64,000 nt of DNA from Adiantum capillus-veneris (lineage: Eukaryota; Streptophyta; Polypodiopsida; Polypodiales; Pteridaceae), in contig CM043957.1 of the NCBI GenBank assembly GCA_014529385.2, positions 69,000,503-69,064,502 on the forward strand, read 5' to 3'. A program made the position numbers and the translations under genes. Within the stretch, counting starts at the first letter, position 1. The number at the start of each line of letters is the position of its first letter. Positions 1-11,124 of this stretch are shown here, in pieces. Under the pieces are notes generated by a model. The model saw only the letters and a list, made by a program, of their open reading frames with translations. It was not told where the DNA came from and did no database searches.

Positions 1-2
1 TG

Positions 3-1778
3 GGGGTTTCTGAAAATGTTTTAGAACAGCCTATTACTGATGCAGATGTACATGATGTACTTGATGAGGAAAGGGCTGAAAATGAGCAGGCTAGAGGTAC
101 GCCAAAATGGCTGGTGCACACTTTGCGTGACAGTAAATTGGATGCACCTTTATCTAGTCGTACTCGTTCAGGCTCTCGCCATGCATCTTATGCATCAGAT
201 TGTTATGCTTTGGCTGTGTCTAGTTTACATGATGTTGAGGAGCCTCTGTCTTTTGATGAAGCACAGAATTCAGAAAATTGGATTGCTTCCATGAAATCAG
301 AATATGATGCACTTATAGAGAATGACACATGGACTTTATGTGATTTGCCTCCTGGCAAAAAGGCCATTGGTACCAAGTGGGTTTACAAGTTGAAACGCAA
401 GCCGGATGGTGAGATCGATCGCCATAAGGCTCGACTTGTTGCAAAGGGTTATGCACAACAAAAAGGCATAGATTATGAAGAGACTTTTGCTCCCACTTGT
501 CGTATGACTACTGTGCGTTTTCTATGTGCATTGGCAGCTCATTTTGGTTGGGATGTACATCAATCAGACATTGTTACTGCTTTCTTGAATGGTGACATAT
601 TTGAGGAAGTTTATGTAACGCAGCCTCGCGGTTTTGTCATAAAAGGACAAGAGGACAAAGTGTGCAAATGTAAGAAGGCTTTGTATGGGTTGAAGCAATC
701 TCCTCGTGCTTGGTATGAGAAAGCTGACACTCATTTGGTTAAACGAGGCTTTCGTAACAGTCCAACAGAAAGCACATTGTATGTAAAGCGTGAGGATGAT
801 GTATTTCTCATTGTGGTTCTTTATGTTGATGATTTGCTGATCACTGGACCAAATGAGAGACATATTGCTGAATTTAAGGCTGATTTGAATGCTACTTTCA
901 AGATGAAAGATTTGGGGCTGTTGCATCATTACTTGGGTATACAGTTTAAGCAGTGTGATGGTGGTATTGCCTTGTGTCAGAAAAGTTACATAGAGACATT
1001 GCTATGTAAGTTTGGACTTGAGGATTGCAAACCTATTGCCACTCCCATGGAAACAGGTTTGAAGTTGAGTCTACATGATGCTGGCGATCCTGCTGATGTC
1101 ACTCTTTACCAAACTGCTGTTGGCTGCCTCATTTATGTATGCAACACGAGGCCAGATATTCAGTTTGCAGTCTCGCAGGTCAGCAGATTTATGCATAGCC
1201 CAGGGTCTAAGCATTGGCAGGCTGTCAAGAGGATTTTCCGCTACCTTAGTGGCACTTTACATCTTGGCTTGTTTTATCCCAAGGGGGGATCATTGCCGCC
1301 AGACTTACATGCTTTTTCGGACTCAGATTGGGCTGGTTGTTTTGACACGCGAGTGTCCACAAGTGGTTTTTGTTTCATGCTTGGCAGTTCATGTATATCA
1401 TGGTTGAGCAAGAAGCAACCTACTGTGGCCACTTCGAGTTGTGAGGCTGAGTACAGGGCAGTCTTCACAGCTACGGTTGAGTGTGTATGGCTCAGACGCC
1501 TTATGGCTGACTTGGGTGTTGGACAGGACACTGCCAACACTATCTACACTGACAGTCAGAGCGCATTGGCAGTTGCGAGGAACCCAGTTTTTCATGCTCG
1601 CACAAAGCACATTGAGGTGCATTACCACTATGTCAGGGAGAGGCTCTCAGCAGGAGAGATCAGCTTGGCTTATGTGCCAACACAGGACAACCTTGCAGAT
1701 CTTTTCACAAAGGCATTGTCTCGTGAGAAGCTTGAAGCTTTCCGCAAAGCTTTGGGCTTACTCCCCTTTGTGGACTGA
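3..1778 (+). CDS. Ty1/copia polyprotein, C-terminal part (RT and RNase H)
   Basis: The frame is open from base 3 to a TGA at 1776-1778, so the 5' part lies outside the window; the GTG at 114 is not a real start. Seen in order: the copia RT entry region (WVYKLKRKPDGEIDRHKARL, then FAPTCRMTTVR), the RT catalytic motif YVDD at 822-833, a KARLVAKGYAQQ block, and a C-terminal RNase H with SDSDWAGC, SCEAEYRA and TKHIEVHYHYVRERL. This is the reverse transcriptase/RNase H portion of a Ty1/copia Pol, which copies element RNA into DNA in cytoplasmic particles. No frameshift or stop is visible in this portion, so the copy may be young. It is followed directly by a purine run and an LTR, and sits inside a gypsy element of opposite orientation. 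Confidence 0.95.
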   Translation, partial: GVSENVLEQPITDADVHDVLDEERAENEQARGTPKWLVHTLRDSKLDAPLSSRTRSGSRHASYASDCYALAVSSLHDVEEPLSFDEAQNSENWIASMKSEYDALIENDTWTLCDLPPGKKAIGTKWVYKLKRKPDGEIDRHKARLVAKGYAQQKGIDYEETFAPTCRMTTVRFLCALAAHFGWDVHQSDIVTAFLNGDIFEEVYVTQPRGFVIKGQEDKVCKCKKALYGLKQSPRAWYEKADTHLVKRGFRNSPTESTLYVKREDDVFLIVVLYVDDLLITGPNERHIAEFKADLNATFKMKDLGLLHHYLGIQFKQCDGGIALCQKSYIETLLCKFGLEDCKPIATPMETGLKLSLHDAGDPADVTLYQTAVGCLIYVCNTRPDIQFAVSQVSRFMHSPGSKHWQAVKRIFRYLSGTLHLGLFYPKGGSLPPDLHAFSDSDWAGCFDTRVSTSGFCFMLGSSCISWLSKKQPTVATSSCEAEYRAVFTATVECVWLRRLMADLGVGQDTANTIYTDSQSALAVARNPVFHARTKHIEVHYHYVRERLSAGEISLAYVPTQDNLADLFTKALSREKLEAFRKALGLLPFVD

Positions 1779-1853
1779 TCCTGTCCTCAGGGCATGGCAC
1801 TTCCCTTTACTCATGTGCCAGCTCTCGTTCACCGCATCACTCCAGGGGGGATT

Positions 1854-2080
1854 TGTTACCATATACATGTGGTAGTGATGTGTGTGAACACACTAGGACC
1901 GCCGGGGCATTTTTTCCCTCTTTAGGAGGTTTTTTCCCTTGTGCATTGTATATACGCCCATCACTCTAGGGCTATCTATCTTTCCATTGCACACTAAGGA
2001 ATACACTCTCTATTGTGTGCCTTGAGCTTCCTTCGTCTTCTCCAAGCTGTGTGTGTTTCTCTGCAACCCTAATTCCAACA
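1854..2080 (+). repeat. 3' LTR of the copia element
   Basis: It starts TGTTACC right after a CAGGGGGG polypurine tract and ends CCAACA, giving TGTT/AACA termini. A TATA-like stretch (TGTATATACG) lies near 1947. At about 227 bp it is short. Gypsy integrase coding sequence begins immediately to its right, which places the copia insertion inside that gene. The 5' LTR is off the window, so the pair and the target duplication cannot be compared. Confidence 0.8.
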
Positions 2081-4049
2081 TTTGAATGCATCACTAGGAG
2101 GCCCAAGAAACTTTTTTAGCATCTTTATTGCAGGCAACTTTACTTCCATAGGCAATAGTGCTTCCTTTCCATACACCAAATGAAATGGAGTAAACCCTGT
2201 ACCTGTCTTCACCGAAGTACGGTAAGCCCATAATGCACTAGGAAATTCCAAATCCCAATTCTTTCCTTGGTGCTCTGTCACTTCCGAAAGAATTTGTACC
2301 AACTCACCATTAAATCTTTCATTCAAGCCATTACACTGCGGGTAATAAGGAGTGGTATGTTGGTGCCTAATCTTCATCTTTGTGCATAAAAAGTCTAGCA
2401 GTTTAGCTCTAAATCCTGGCCCCTTATTTGAAAGTAGCTCCAGTGGCACCCCAAACTTGCAACATATTTCATTGTACATAAATTTTGCCACATGCTTTAC
2501 AATGAACTGTTTTACTACTATAGCCTCTGCCCATCTAGAGAGATAGTCCACTGCAATCAAAATATAGCTTTTGCCCCTGCTTGTGATAGGTAACGGGCCG
2601 ATTGCATCAATCCCCCACTTTTTAAACACATCAAACGCCATAATGGTTTTTCGTAGCTCTGGCTTCAACACTCTCTTCCCAAATGCTTGACACCTATTGC
2701 AAGACCCACACCAATGGTGAACATCCTTGTGCAGACTAGGCCATACATACCCCTCTTGCAAGATCTTATGCAAGGTGATTTTGGAGCAAAATGGCCGCCA
2801 CATGCACCTTCATGATTCTCTTCCAATACTCTGTAAAGCTCCTGCCGCCAAGGTACACGTCTCAACACGAGATCAGCCCCTTTCATGTACAAGACATCAC
2901 CAATCAATGTGTACCTGGATGCTCTACGCACAAAGCCATACTTCTTAGACTTCTCAATGTCCTTTGGAATGATTCCTGTTAACAAAAACTCCTCTTCTTG
3001 AGCCAAACTTTCCCGGCCATGCAAGTTGGTCCTCAACACAAATAGCTCCCCAAACATGCTTTGAGCTGCTTCATGTGCCTGTCCATTTAGAGCACGTTCA
3101 ATGTGTCTGATCCTCCATGCTTAAAACTTTTTTAACAGGCCTTTAATTCTGAAACACATTTCCTTCAATGAGGTGTTCTTACTCTTCCACACACCCAACA
3201 CTTGCTTCACAACTAACAAGGCATCACCTTTTATGCTCAACCTTCTAACCCCATGCTTCAAACAAATGTGTAATCCGGCTTCCAAAGTTGCATATTCAGC
3301 CTCGTTGTTACTATGTGCATCCAATTTGAACCCTCTCTTACATACTAGCTTCCCCTCTGGATCATAAAGTACTATACCCCCTGAAGCCGCATCATGGATC
3401 TTCTTGTATGAGCCATCAAAGAAAACAACATGTGCATTGCTGATCTGTTTCACTTCTACAACTACCCTTCTCACCACCTCTTCCTTAACAAGAAGGGGAT
3501 TCTCCTTGTAAGTCAACAAATCAGCTAGGGTAGCCCTTGTACTGTCTTCCACTAGAAAAGAGAATTCAAACTCTTGCAGCTCAATTACCCATTTCTTGAC
3601 CACATTTGACATGTTAGTTCCATTGATTAACTGTGGCAAAAAGGCATAAATCGTCAAGAAAACAAAAGGCCGTGGTAGCAAGTAATGACGAAATCGTCGA
3701 CAAGCAAATATTACATTGGCCATCACTAGCTCTATTTCCGAGAATTTCCTCTTTGCTACCAGCTTCACTCGGCTTGCACAATACACTGGCCTCATATAAT
3801 GGCTTCCCTTCCCCTTTTGCAATAGCATGGCTCCAATGGCATCATCCCCTACTGATGGATTTACATAAAACACTTTTTCCCAATCAAGAGCCTGCATGGC
3901 TGACAGACCCCCTAACACCTCTTTCACCTCTTGAAACACTTCTTCACACTTGTCATCCCATTGCAATGGATCATGCTTTGCCACTTGCTGTAATGGATAA
4001 AGGAGATGTGAAGACAATGGAATAAACCGCGCCATGTACTTCACTTTGT
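2081..4049 (-). pseudogene. Ty3/gypsy pol, 3' half: dual RNase H and integrase (interrupted)
   Basis: Read leftward from 4049, the sequence gives the RT-RNase H linker (KVKYMARFIPLS), a gypsy RNase H (NPSVGDDAIGAMLL), then a second RNase H-like domain with FFDGSYKK, NNEAEYATLEAGL and IKGDALLVVKQV (about 3130-3450). A second RNase H is typical of Tat/Ogre-like gypsy lineages. After a frame break near 3060-3120 comes integrase: zinc-binding Cys pair (CGSCNRC), core GIDAIGPLP, then LLSNKGPGF where the second catalytic Asp is Asn, and LNERFNG. Another frame change lies around 2665-2803. The copia element truncates it at 2081. It continues in sense from 31386-33505, on the other side of the 27-kb insertion. 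Non-functional. Confidence 0.9.
4046..4049. other. Left target-site duplication TTGT
   Basis: TTGT here equals TTGT at 31386-31389, just outside the two inverted termini. It may be read as 5 bp (TTTGT) if one terminal T is counted as target. Confidence 0.8.
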
Positions 4050-4081
4050 AACACCATTTTAGATAATTTGGGAAAATCCCG
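4050..4081 (+). repeat. Left terminal inverted repeat
   Basis: It begins AACACCATTTTAGAT and is followed by GGGAAAATCCCG. It pairs with 31354-31385 read on the minus strand. It also contains one arm of a small hairpin (ATTTGGG at 4065-4071, CCCAAAT just beyond the TIR). Confidence 0.85.
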
Positions 4082-4557
4082 TTTCCCAAATTCTAAATGT
4101 GTATGCTAGGATTGTGTTATTTAATGATTTCTAAGCTCTAGTTGCCTTTAATTTAGATAAATTATCATGATTGTATGAGTCTATTTTAATTTCTCTACTA
4201 TAAAATTTAAGAATAAACCTCCAATATAGTTTTTGGAAAGAGGATTTGTATGACATCAGTGCTTTTCAAAATTCAACAAATGCTTCTAGAAGTAGCTTCT
4301 CAAAAAATGAGGTGTCAAAAAAACCAATTGATATGATTTTAAAGCAGCATATAGATTGATTAAAGCAATTATAAAAGATAATATGTAAAGACAAATACTA
4401 TTAAACACTCTTGTCATAATTTGGTGACCTTAATCCATGTATAACAAAATACTTGGTCATGGTTTTGTAGCATGCTATCAAGTTTTAAATACACGATATT
4501 TTAAACAACATTCAAACTAATATTTCACACTTAAAAAGTCAAAACAATACTATATAG
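4082..4557. other. Left subterminal region, no gene
   Basis: AT-rich, with no coding signal. It shares diverged similarity with about 5200-5460: both hold a run ending in a GGTGT-C/T motif followed by A-rich sequence and TTGATRTGA. This points to an old duplication of about 1.1 kb within the left arm. Confidence 0.5.
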
Positions 4558-5200
4558 TATCATATGGCTATAAGACCATGAGATGCCATCTATTGCACCT
4601 ATGGCCTTAAGGCCATATGGTGCTCTTTGTAGACATGTCTATGACTTTAATATGTCTCTTTATGACCTCAAGGCCATAGGATTAGGATTGTTAGCTGGTC
4701 CCAACGTATAAAGAGGTCTAGTCCTTCAAAGCCATATGGGACTTTATTTATGTGCCACCCTATGTCCCTAAGGCTGTAGGTTGTCTTAGGGCCACAAGAT
4801 GTTGTTTATGCCAATAAGAAACCCTTCTATGCTCTATGTTGGCACACTATGTCCCCAGGCGCACAAGGTGTGTCTCGTATGCTAGTTAGAAACCCTTTAT
4901 TCTATATGTTGTCACCATATGGCCTTAGACCATAGGGTGCCCTCTGTGCTAGTAAGAAATCCTCTATACTCTGTGTTTGCACCCTATGGACCTAGGGCCA
5001 CAAGGTACCCTCTATGCTAGTAAGAAATCCTCTACGCTCAATATTGAGACCATGTGGCCCCAAATCCATAGGATATCCTCTATGGTAGTGAGAAAAACCC
5101 TCTATGATCTATGTTCACAAACAATTAAAAAATCTAAACAATACTATAGAGTATCCTATGGTCCTAAGACCATAAGATGCCATCTATTGCACCTATAATT
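4558..5200. repeat. Palindromic satellite, left block
   Basis: About ten degenerate units of 65-75 bp. The core is CTATGGCC..GGCCATA, and the spacer reads like CTCTATGCTAGTAAGAAATCC. Short reading frames across it are by-products of the repeat. Confidence 0.8.
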
Positions 5201-5900
5201 CCATTTGGTATTTTATTTAACTATACAAAGTTAGATGAGGCACTTACTTAGATAAACTATCATAAATCTAACTTTGAAATTATTTCTTAACATAAAACTA
5301 CAATATAAAAACTCCTAATATAAGTTTGTGCCAAAGAATCAATGTTAAGATGAAGAGTTTTTACATCAAGTACATGCTTTAAAACTTCACTCTAAGGTTT
5401 TAGAGATGGTGTCTCAAAAAAAGGAGGTGTTTAAAAACACCATTTGATGTGAATAATATGAATTGTATACATTGATTATGTCAAAATAGTATAAAGTATA
5501 AACATAAAGATTACCACCAACTTGACAGTTTCATAAAAATGATGGTCTTCATCACATGTACAATAAAAGACTAACTAGAAAGAGTATGATATCTCCAAGA
5601 TTGAGGGTGTTCAAAAAACACCGTTTTGTAACACTACCATGTCAAGAAATTTTGATTGTTTGGATCACTTAATAAAGACAATTAATAAGAAGAAAAAGTT
5701 AACAATACCATAGCAGCATCAAACAATGAAACCAAAGAACTTGAATGAGAGAAGTCTCCTGACAATAGGATGCACTTCATTAAAAAAACAGCTTAAAGAT
5801 GTTTCAAGATATCCCACAACATTCCATCAAGTTTAAAATTTGAAAAGTACACATTGCCAAATACTTGGTAGATGCTATTTAGAATACTTAACTAGTACAC
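5201..5900. repeat. AT-rich subterminal region with two GGTGTT/AACACC hairpins
   Basis: No gene seen. GGTGTTT at 5426-5432 pairs with AAACACC at 5435-5441, and GGTGTT at 5606-5611 pairs with AACACC at 5617-5622. The AACACC arm repeats the first six bases of the left terminus and is followed by ATTT or GTTTT as at the terminus. Likely transposase-binding subterminal repeats (inference). Confidence 0.6.
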
Positions 5901-6758
5901 TTAAAATGGCCTCCTTCTCTTGAGATTTTGAGTCCTTTGAGACATATAACATTGCATTACATAGTGAGTCTCAGTATCAGGATGGAACATTACAAATTTT
6001 TTTATGGTATAGTCTCTCTTGTCTTTAGCATACAACCATCCACATAACCATGGAGCAATTTCATCTTTTAAAAAACGTTGAAGCAATTGAGTAGGTTGGT
6101 TCCAAAACTTTGGAAAAATCATATAAGTTCCTTGCATATTCCACATCACTCGATATGGACTATCATCAAATATTATAGTGTTGCCCCCATCTAAATAATC
6201 AAATAGATTCCATATGGTTGAAAGATTTTTGTGATAGGCTCTTTTGTAACCGATCATGAAATTTGAATTTTGGCAGCATCGGTTATCCATAATCATCTTG
6301 AATTTGTGACTTTGTGTAGGAAAACAGGTCTTGATTATGTGTTGAGCTTTTTGTGAACGATGGCAACTCCAAATCCAAACCTCAAAGAACTCAAAGCAAA
6401 ATCTTAAGAAATACTCTGCATCTGGACGCACCACATACACCTCATTGTTATCTTCTACAATGCACATGTACTTGGTCCAAGTTGTCCTTGATTGAAGCTC
6501 AAATGTTGCAAGAAGCACACCCTCTAAATCCGAGATAAGCGTTCTTGTTTGAAAGATGTTGGTAGATAATGAAACCATTGCTCTTGGTTTGAATGTGATA
6601 TTTGATGTAATATGAAAGGGAGCTCCTCTATTTTGTGATGATTTAATAGCAAAACATTTTTTCTTAGAAGCCTTGAAATGATTAAAAAAAAAAGTTAATA
6701 TAGAGATCTTAAGTGTGTTGAAGACCTGACACTTAGTAAGTCCTATGCAAGAACACAT
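5901..6758 (-). CDS. HAD/FCP1-like phosphatase-fold protein, copy A (motif I D-x-E)
   Basis: The 285-residue frame resembles the NIF/FCP1 branch of the HAD superfamily, which in active members dephosphorylates phosphoserine, for instance on the RNA polymerase II C-terminal tail. Seen: motif I ISDLEGVLL (Asp77, but Glu79 where active members have Asp), VVRPDAEYFLRF followed by VWIWSCHRS (Ser131, motif II), a conserved-type Lys178 in YHKNLSTIW, and IIFDDSP (Asp198-Asp199, motif IV). The first roughly 30 residues may be intron: on the coding strand a T10 tract ending CAAG (about 6675) looks like a splice acceptor, so the true start is unsure. It lies 357 bp beyond copy B in the same orientation. 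Catalysis is doubtful because of the Glu; a phosphate-dependent binding role is possible. The link to transposition is unknown. Confidence 0.7.
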   Translation of the reverse strand: MCSCIGLTKCQVFNTLKISILTFFFNHFKASKKKCFAIKSSQNRGAPFHITSNITFKPRAMVSLSTNIFQTRTLISDLEGVLLATFELQSRTTWTKYMCIVEDNNEVYVVRPDAEYFLRFCFEFFEVWIWSCHRSQKAQHIIKTCFPTQSHKFKMIMDNRCCQNSNFMIGYKRAYHKNLSTIWNLFDYLDGGNTIIFDDSPYRVMWNMQGTYMIFPKFWNQPTQLLQRFLKDEIAPWLCGWLYAKDKRDYTIKKFVMFHPDTETHYVMQCYMSQRTQNLKRRRPF

Positions 6759-7115
6759 GCCAAACTATGACCCTATGGCCTTAGATTCATAGGGTGTTGA
6801 GACCATAAAGTGAAATTCCCCCAAGGACATATAGGGTGAGATTTGACCTTATGAGCATGTAGATTGTCCTTGATGGCACATTGAACTCAAATTTTAAAGC
6901 AAACAACTATAAAAGATTTAAAAAAGAAGAGCATTTGGCACATGAAACTCAGAAGTTACTTATAGTATTGAAAGACAATTTAAAAAACTATTAATCATTT
7001 ACATCTTCATATATCTTGAAACCCTAAGAACTCTAACAAAGTCTCTGAGTACATAAAGATCTTTGTAAATGACAAAATGTTACAAAACATTGCTCCATCA
7101 TTTCTTGATATAGGG
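6759..7115. other. Spacer between the two HAD-like genes
   Basis: AT-rich with one short piece of palindromic satellite (about 6770-6840). It could hold the 5' exon or promoter of copy A and the 3' end of copy B. No defined signal was seen. Confidence 0.4.
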
Positions 7116-8297
7116 CTATTTGAGATCATACTGAATTTTTAGATGCTTTATATAATTCCTGGCTTCATGTACTTTGATCACAGGCTCCTTGTATCCCAAT
7201 TTTTGGGCAAGCATGATTGCTTCTGTACCTTTCAAGGCTGATAATGATTTGATATTCTTTAAGACCCTTACTTTTTCTCGATCACGTGCTGAAAGTTTCT
7301 TGTCTTGACGTCGAGTGGACATTCCACTAGTGCTAGATGTTGTAACTTTCTCATCGTGAAGAGGACGAGAAACTTCTGGTAGCCTTCTCGTGGAGTAGGT
7401 TTTGCCTAGAAAAATTAGATTTCTCTTCTCCCACTCTGCAACAACCTTGTGTATACGGTTATAAATCTCATGACCTTGAGCAATGGGTGCTTGTCCATAT
7501 AAATGAGACCCTGTAACTGTGCGAATGTCATTAACATGATTGAGAGCTTTGATATATGGTAGCAGCTCCCCAAGGAGGATATTATCCTCCTCATCATCAA
7601 CATTAAATGATGGTGGAAAAATAAAATTCAATGCAGGATTCACACATCCCTTTAATGGTTCATCATCTACAAGAAGCAATCTTCTTGCATCAAGCCCAAA
7701 TTTTGATGATGCAATAGCCAGCGGTTTGAAAAGCGCTTCTACTCCTGGATTATCTAAGCGAGTGATCCTTGATTCTACGCATGGTTGACATTGGCTTTGC
7801 CCCCAGATCATAAAGAATGGAAATTTTTCTTTAGCTTCCTTTTCTAAAATCTTGATGATGTCCACAACATGCATGTCATTAGTAGCTGACCATATCCCTA
7901 CATTGAAATTGCTAAATAGAGCCTTTAAAAACTCAATGCATCCTGGACGAAGAACAATATGCTCATGTCCAAACTTTAAGCTCTTTATTTTCTTGGACTT
8001 TTGCCAGCATCTCCTCAGGAACAATCCACACAAGCTCACTATTATAGTCAGCATTGGTTTGTTGGTGGATGGAAGGTCTGACTCACCATGCACTTCGATT
8101 TCCAAATCCTTGGGTGCTAAAATATTTGTGTTGGATTCTCCTTCTGGCGTTGCACATGTTCTGGAACTTCCATTGCCTTCTACTTCCATTGTGGTGTCAT
8201 GCAATCCAATTCCCAACTCTTGGGCTACTAGAATATTTTCATTGGATTCTTCTTCTTCCCTTGCACATGTTCTGGAACTTTCACTGTCTTCTTCCAT
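7116..8297 (-). CDS. HAD/FCP1-like pseudophosphatase, copy B
   Basis: A 393-residue frame. Residues 1-75 are an acidic leader with a duplicated block (SSRTCAREEEESNENILVAQ at about 7-26, SSRTCATPEGESNTNILAPK at about 44-63). Residues 82-250 have the NIF/FCP1 HAD layout: motif I position reads VSLCGLFL, so both aspartates are replaced (Ser88, Cys90); IVLRPGCIEFLKALF; GIWSATND (Ser137); LLLVDDEPLKG (Asp211-Asp212). The tail is basic and Ser/Arg/Lys-rich. Loss of the nucleophile predicts no phosphatase activity. Upstream, the same frame continues to 8497 but for one TGA (8325-8327), so the ATG at 8297 may not be the native start. Copies of its 5' part recur at 10.8, 13.4 and 16.1 kb. Confidence 0.72.
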   Translation of the reverse strand: MEEDSESSRTCAREEEESNENILVAQELGIGLHDTTMEVEGNGSSRTCATPEGESNTNILAPKDLEIEVHGESDLPSTNKPMLTIIVSLCGLFLRRCWQKSKKIKSLKFGHEHIVLRPGCIEFLKALFSNFNVGIWSATNDMHVVDIIKILEKEAKEKFPFFMIWGQSQCQPCVESRITRLDNPGVEALFKPLAIASSKFGLDARRLLLVDDEPLKGCVNPALNFIFPPSFNVDDEEDNILLGELLPYIKALNHVNDIRTVTGSHLYGQAPIAQGHEIYNRIHKVVAEWEKRNLIFLGKTYSTRRLPEVSRPLHDEKVTTSSTSGMSTRRQDKKLSARDREKVRVLKNIKSLSALKGTEAIMLAQKLGYKEPVIKVHEARNYIKHLKIQYDLK

Positions 8298-10801
8298 TGG
8301 ATTACTCTTTAAATTTATCTCCAGTCATTGTAGCAGTTGACCTTCAAAGACTTGTAGATTCTTGTCATTTTCGTCAGAAACACTTTGGTTGACATGGAGA
8401 TTGATAGAATCTTTCTCAGTAGGGTCAATGGCATTAGCATCCTCTATACCAACAATCTGGAGTAAAACTTTGTCAGCTGCAATATCTTGTTGAAGGACTG
8501 CAAGTTTAAAGAACACCTAATTTTAGATTCCAAAGTATCTACATTTTGATAACTCTTTTTTTTCACACTCTTAGAAAAAACTAATCGCAAATAGCAAATT
8601 TACTAACTGAAAACACATCTACAATGAATTTATTTTTATGCTCCTTATTGTCTAGAGATTCCTAATCTTTATCTAGCTACATTAGTTCTTTGTCCATGAT
8701 GGTGGCGCCTAGAAGTATACTTGGAGAAACATTTATGCCTTTAAGCTCTATAGTAGAAGTCTCATTTTCTATTGCCATGATCTTCTTGCATTGGATGATT
8801 TCCTTGACTAAGTTTCTTATGGCCTTCAGACCATACGGTTCTCTTTGTAGATATCTCTATGACTTTAAGATAATCCAAAATATGTCTGTTTATGGCCTCA
8901 AGGCCATAGGGTTAGGATTGTTGGGAGGTCTCAACATATAAATAGATATATGGCTTCAAAGCCATATGGTACTTTATTTATGTGTCACCCTATGGCCCTA
9001 AGGCCATGGGTTGTCATAGGGCCACAAGATGCCCTCTATGAGCACTAGTAAGAAACCATATATGCTTTATGTTGGCACCCTATGACCCGAGGGCCACAAG
9101 GTCTGCCTCTTATGCTAGTAAGAAACCCTTTATGCTACATGTTATCACTCTATGGCGTTTGGGCCATAGGGTGCCCTATGTGCTAGTAACAAATCCTCTA
9201 TGCTCTATGTTTGCACCCTATGGAGCTAGGGCCACAAGGTACCCTCTATGATAGTAAGAAATCCTCTATTCTCTATGTTTTCACCCTATGGACCTAGGGC
9301 CACAAGGTAGCCTCTATGCTAGTAAGAAATCCTCTATGCTCAATATTGAAACCCTATGGCCCCAAGGCCATAGGATGTCCTCTATGCTAGTAAGAAAAAC
9401 CCTCTACGCTCTATGTTGGAACCCTATGGAGACTTGAGGGCCACAAGGTACCCTTTATAATGCTACTAAGAAACCTTGTATGCTCTAGGGGAGCACCAAA
9501 TAGCCCCTAGGCCACAAGGTTCCCTCTATGCTAGAAAGAAAACCTCTACGGTCTACATTGGCAACCTACGGCCCTCGGGCCATAGGGTGCATCAAATGGC
9601 TCCTAGGCCACATGGTGCCCTCTATGCTAGAAAAGAAACCTCTGTGCTCTACATTGACACTCTATGGCCCCAAGGTCATAGGGTGCCCCTTACACCTAGT
9701 GTGAAACCATTGAAACTCTATATTAGCATCTAAAGACCGTAGGCCACAAGGTGAGCTCTATGTTAGTAAGAAACCATCTAAAATCTATGTTGGTAGCCAA
9801 AGGCCATAGGATAGCCAAGGAACCCTTGAGGAACATTCCCCTCAAAGACCACTTTATGGCCCCATGGTGATTTAGTGGCCTAGGTGCCCTTCTTAAGACT
9901 CTTTTATTCTTGTATCATTTGGCCCCAGGGAAATAAGCTATCCTCTATGCTATCAAAAAACCGTTTATGCTCTTTGTTGGAATCATATGGCCCCAAGTCC
10001 ATAGGGAGCCCATAGGGTGCTCTCTATGCTAGCAAGAAACCCTCCATGCTATATGTTTGCACCCTATGGCACCAAGGAAACAGGGTGTCCTCCATGATAA
10101 TAAGAAACCCTCTATGCTCTAAGTTTACAACCCATTTGACTATGTTGACACCCTATGGCCCTGGGGCCATAGGGTGCTCCCTAGGGCCACAAGGTGCCCT
10201 TAAACCTAGGAAGAGACCCTTTATGCCCTAAATTGGTACTCTTTGACCTCAGGGTCATAGGGTGCCTTCTATGCTAGTAGGATACATTATATGGTATAGG
10301 TTTCCACTCTATTGCGTAGGGCTAAAAGGTTTGCTCTATGAAGAAACCATGTATACTATATGTTGGCAATGTATGGCCCTAGGGATAGAAGGAAACCCTA
10401 GGGCTATAGGGTGTCCTCTATGCTACTATCATATGGTCCAAGGGCCAGATAGTGACCAAGGTATCATGTGTGTCCCAAGGGTAACAAGGTGCTAATAAAA
10501 AGCCCTCTATGCTTTATGTTGGCACCCTATGGACCCAAGGCCATAGGGCGATCTTTATGCTAGTAAAATTCCCTCTATGCACTATGTTTACGTGTATACT
10601 TATAAGAAGCCATTTATGCACTATGTTGGCACCCTATGACCCTAGATCCATAAGATGTCCTCTATGGTAAAAGAGAAATTGTACATGGGATATGATGGCA
10701 TCCTATGGTCCTAGGGCCATAGGGTGTCCTCTATGCTAGCAAAATGTGTAGTTAATACTCCGAAATTGAAAGAGCTTTTCAGAAAAAGAAAGAAAAAAAA
10801 A
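8176..10801. repeat. 2.63-kb tandem unit, copy 1
   Basis: It begins at CCTTCTACTTCC inside HAD-like copy B and ends after an A-rich run. It holds the 5' part of copy B (8176-8497), a 300-bp AT-rich spacer, and a palindromic satellite array (about 8815-10740). One clean unit, CACCCTATGGCC-CTGG-GGCCATAGGGTG at 10149-10176, has 12-bp perfect arms. It is almost identical to copy 2; a few substitutions and one T-run length difference were seen. Confidence 0.92.
8325..8497 (-). pseudogene. Probable upstream coding exon of HAD-like copy B, cut off by a TGA
   Basis: The frame runs in phase with the copy B gene; only TGA 8325-8327 and nine sense codons separate them. Its upstream edge is a good splice acceptor (TTTAAACTTGCAG, exon from about 8497), followed by VLQQDIAADKVLLQIVG. 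This suggests a longer multi-exon gene damaged by one C-to-T type change, or a short upstream frame. Duplicates at about 10952-11124 and 13579-13751 carry the same stop. Confidence 0.55.
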
Positions 10802-11124
10802 CCTTCTACTTCCATTGTGGTGTCATGCAATCCAATTCCCAACTCTTGGGCTACTAGAATATTTTCATTAGATTCTTCTTCTTCCCTTGCACATGTTCTG
10901 GAACTTTCACTGTCTTCTTCCATTGGATTACTCTTTAAATTTATCTCCAGTCATTGTAGCAGTTGACCTTCAAAGACTTGTAGATTCTTGTCATCTTCGT
11001 CAGAAACTCTTTGGTTGACATGGAGATTGATAGAATCTTTCTCAGTAGGGTCAATGGCATTAGCATCCTCTATACCAACAATCTCGAGTAAAACTTTGTC
11101 AGCTGCAATATCTTGTTGAAGGAC
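10802..11124 (-). pseudogene. Truncated 5' fragment of HAD-like copy B (in unit 2)
   Basis: Matches 8176-8497. The acidic leader is retained up to about residue 40, after which the frame runs into junction sequence coding a run of Phe. The phosphatase-like domain is missing. The in-frame TGA is present here too. Confidence 0.8.
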
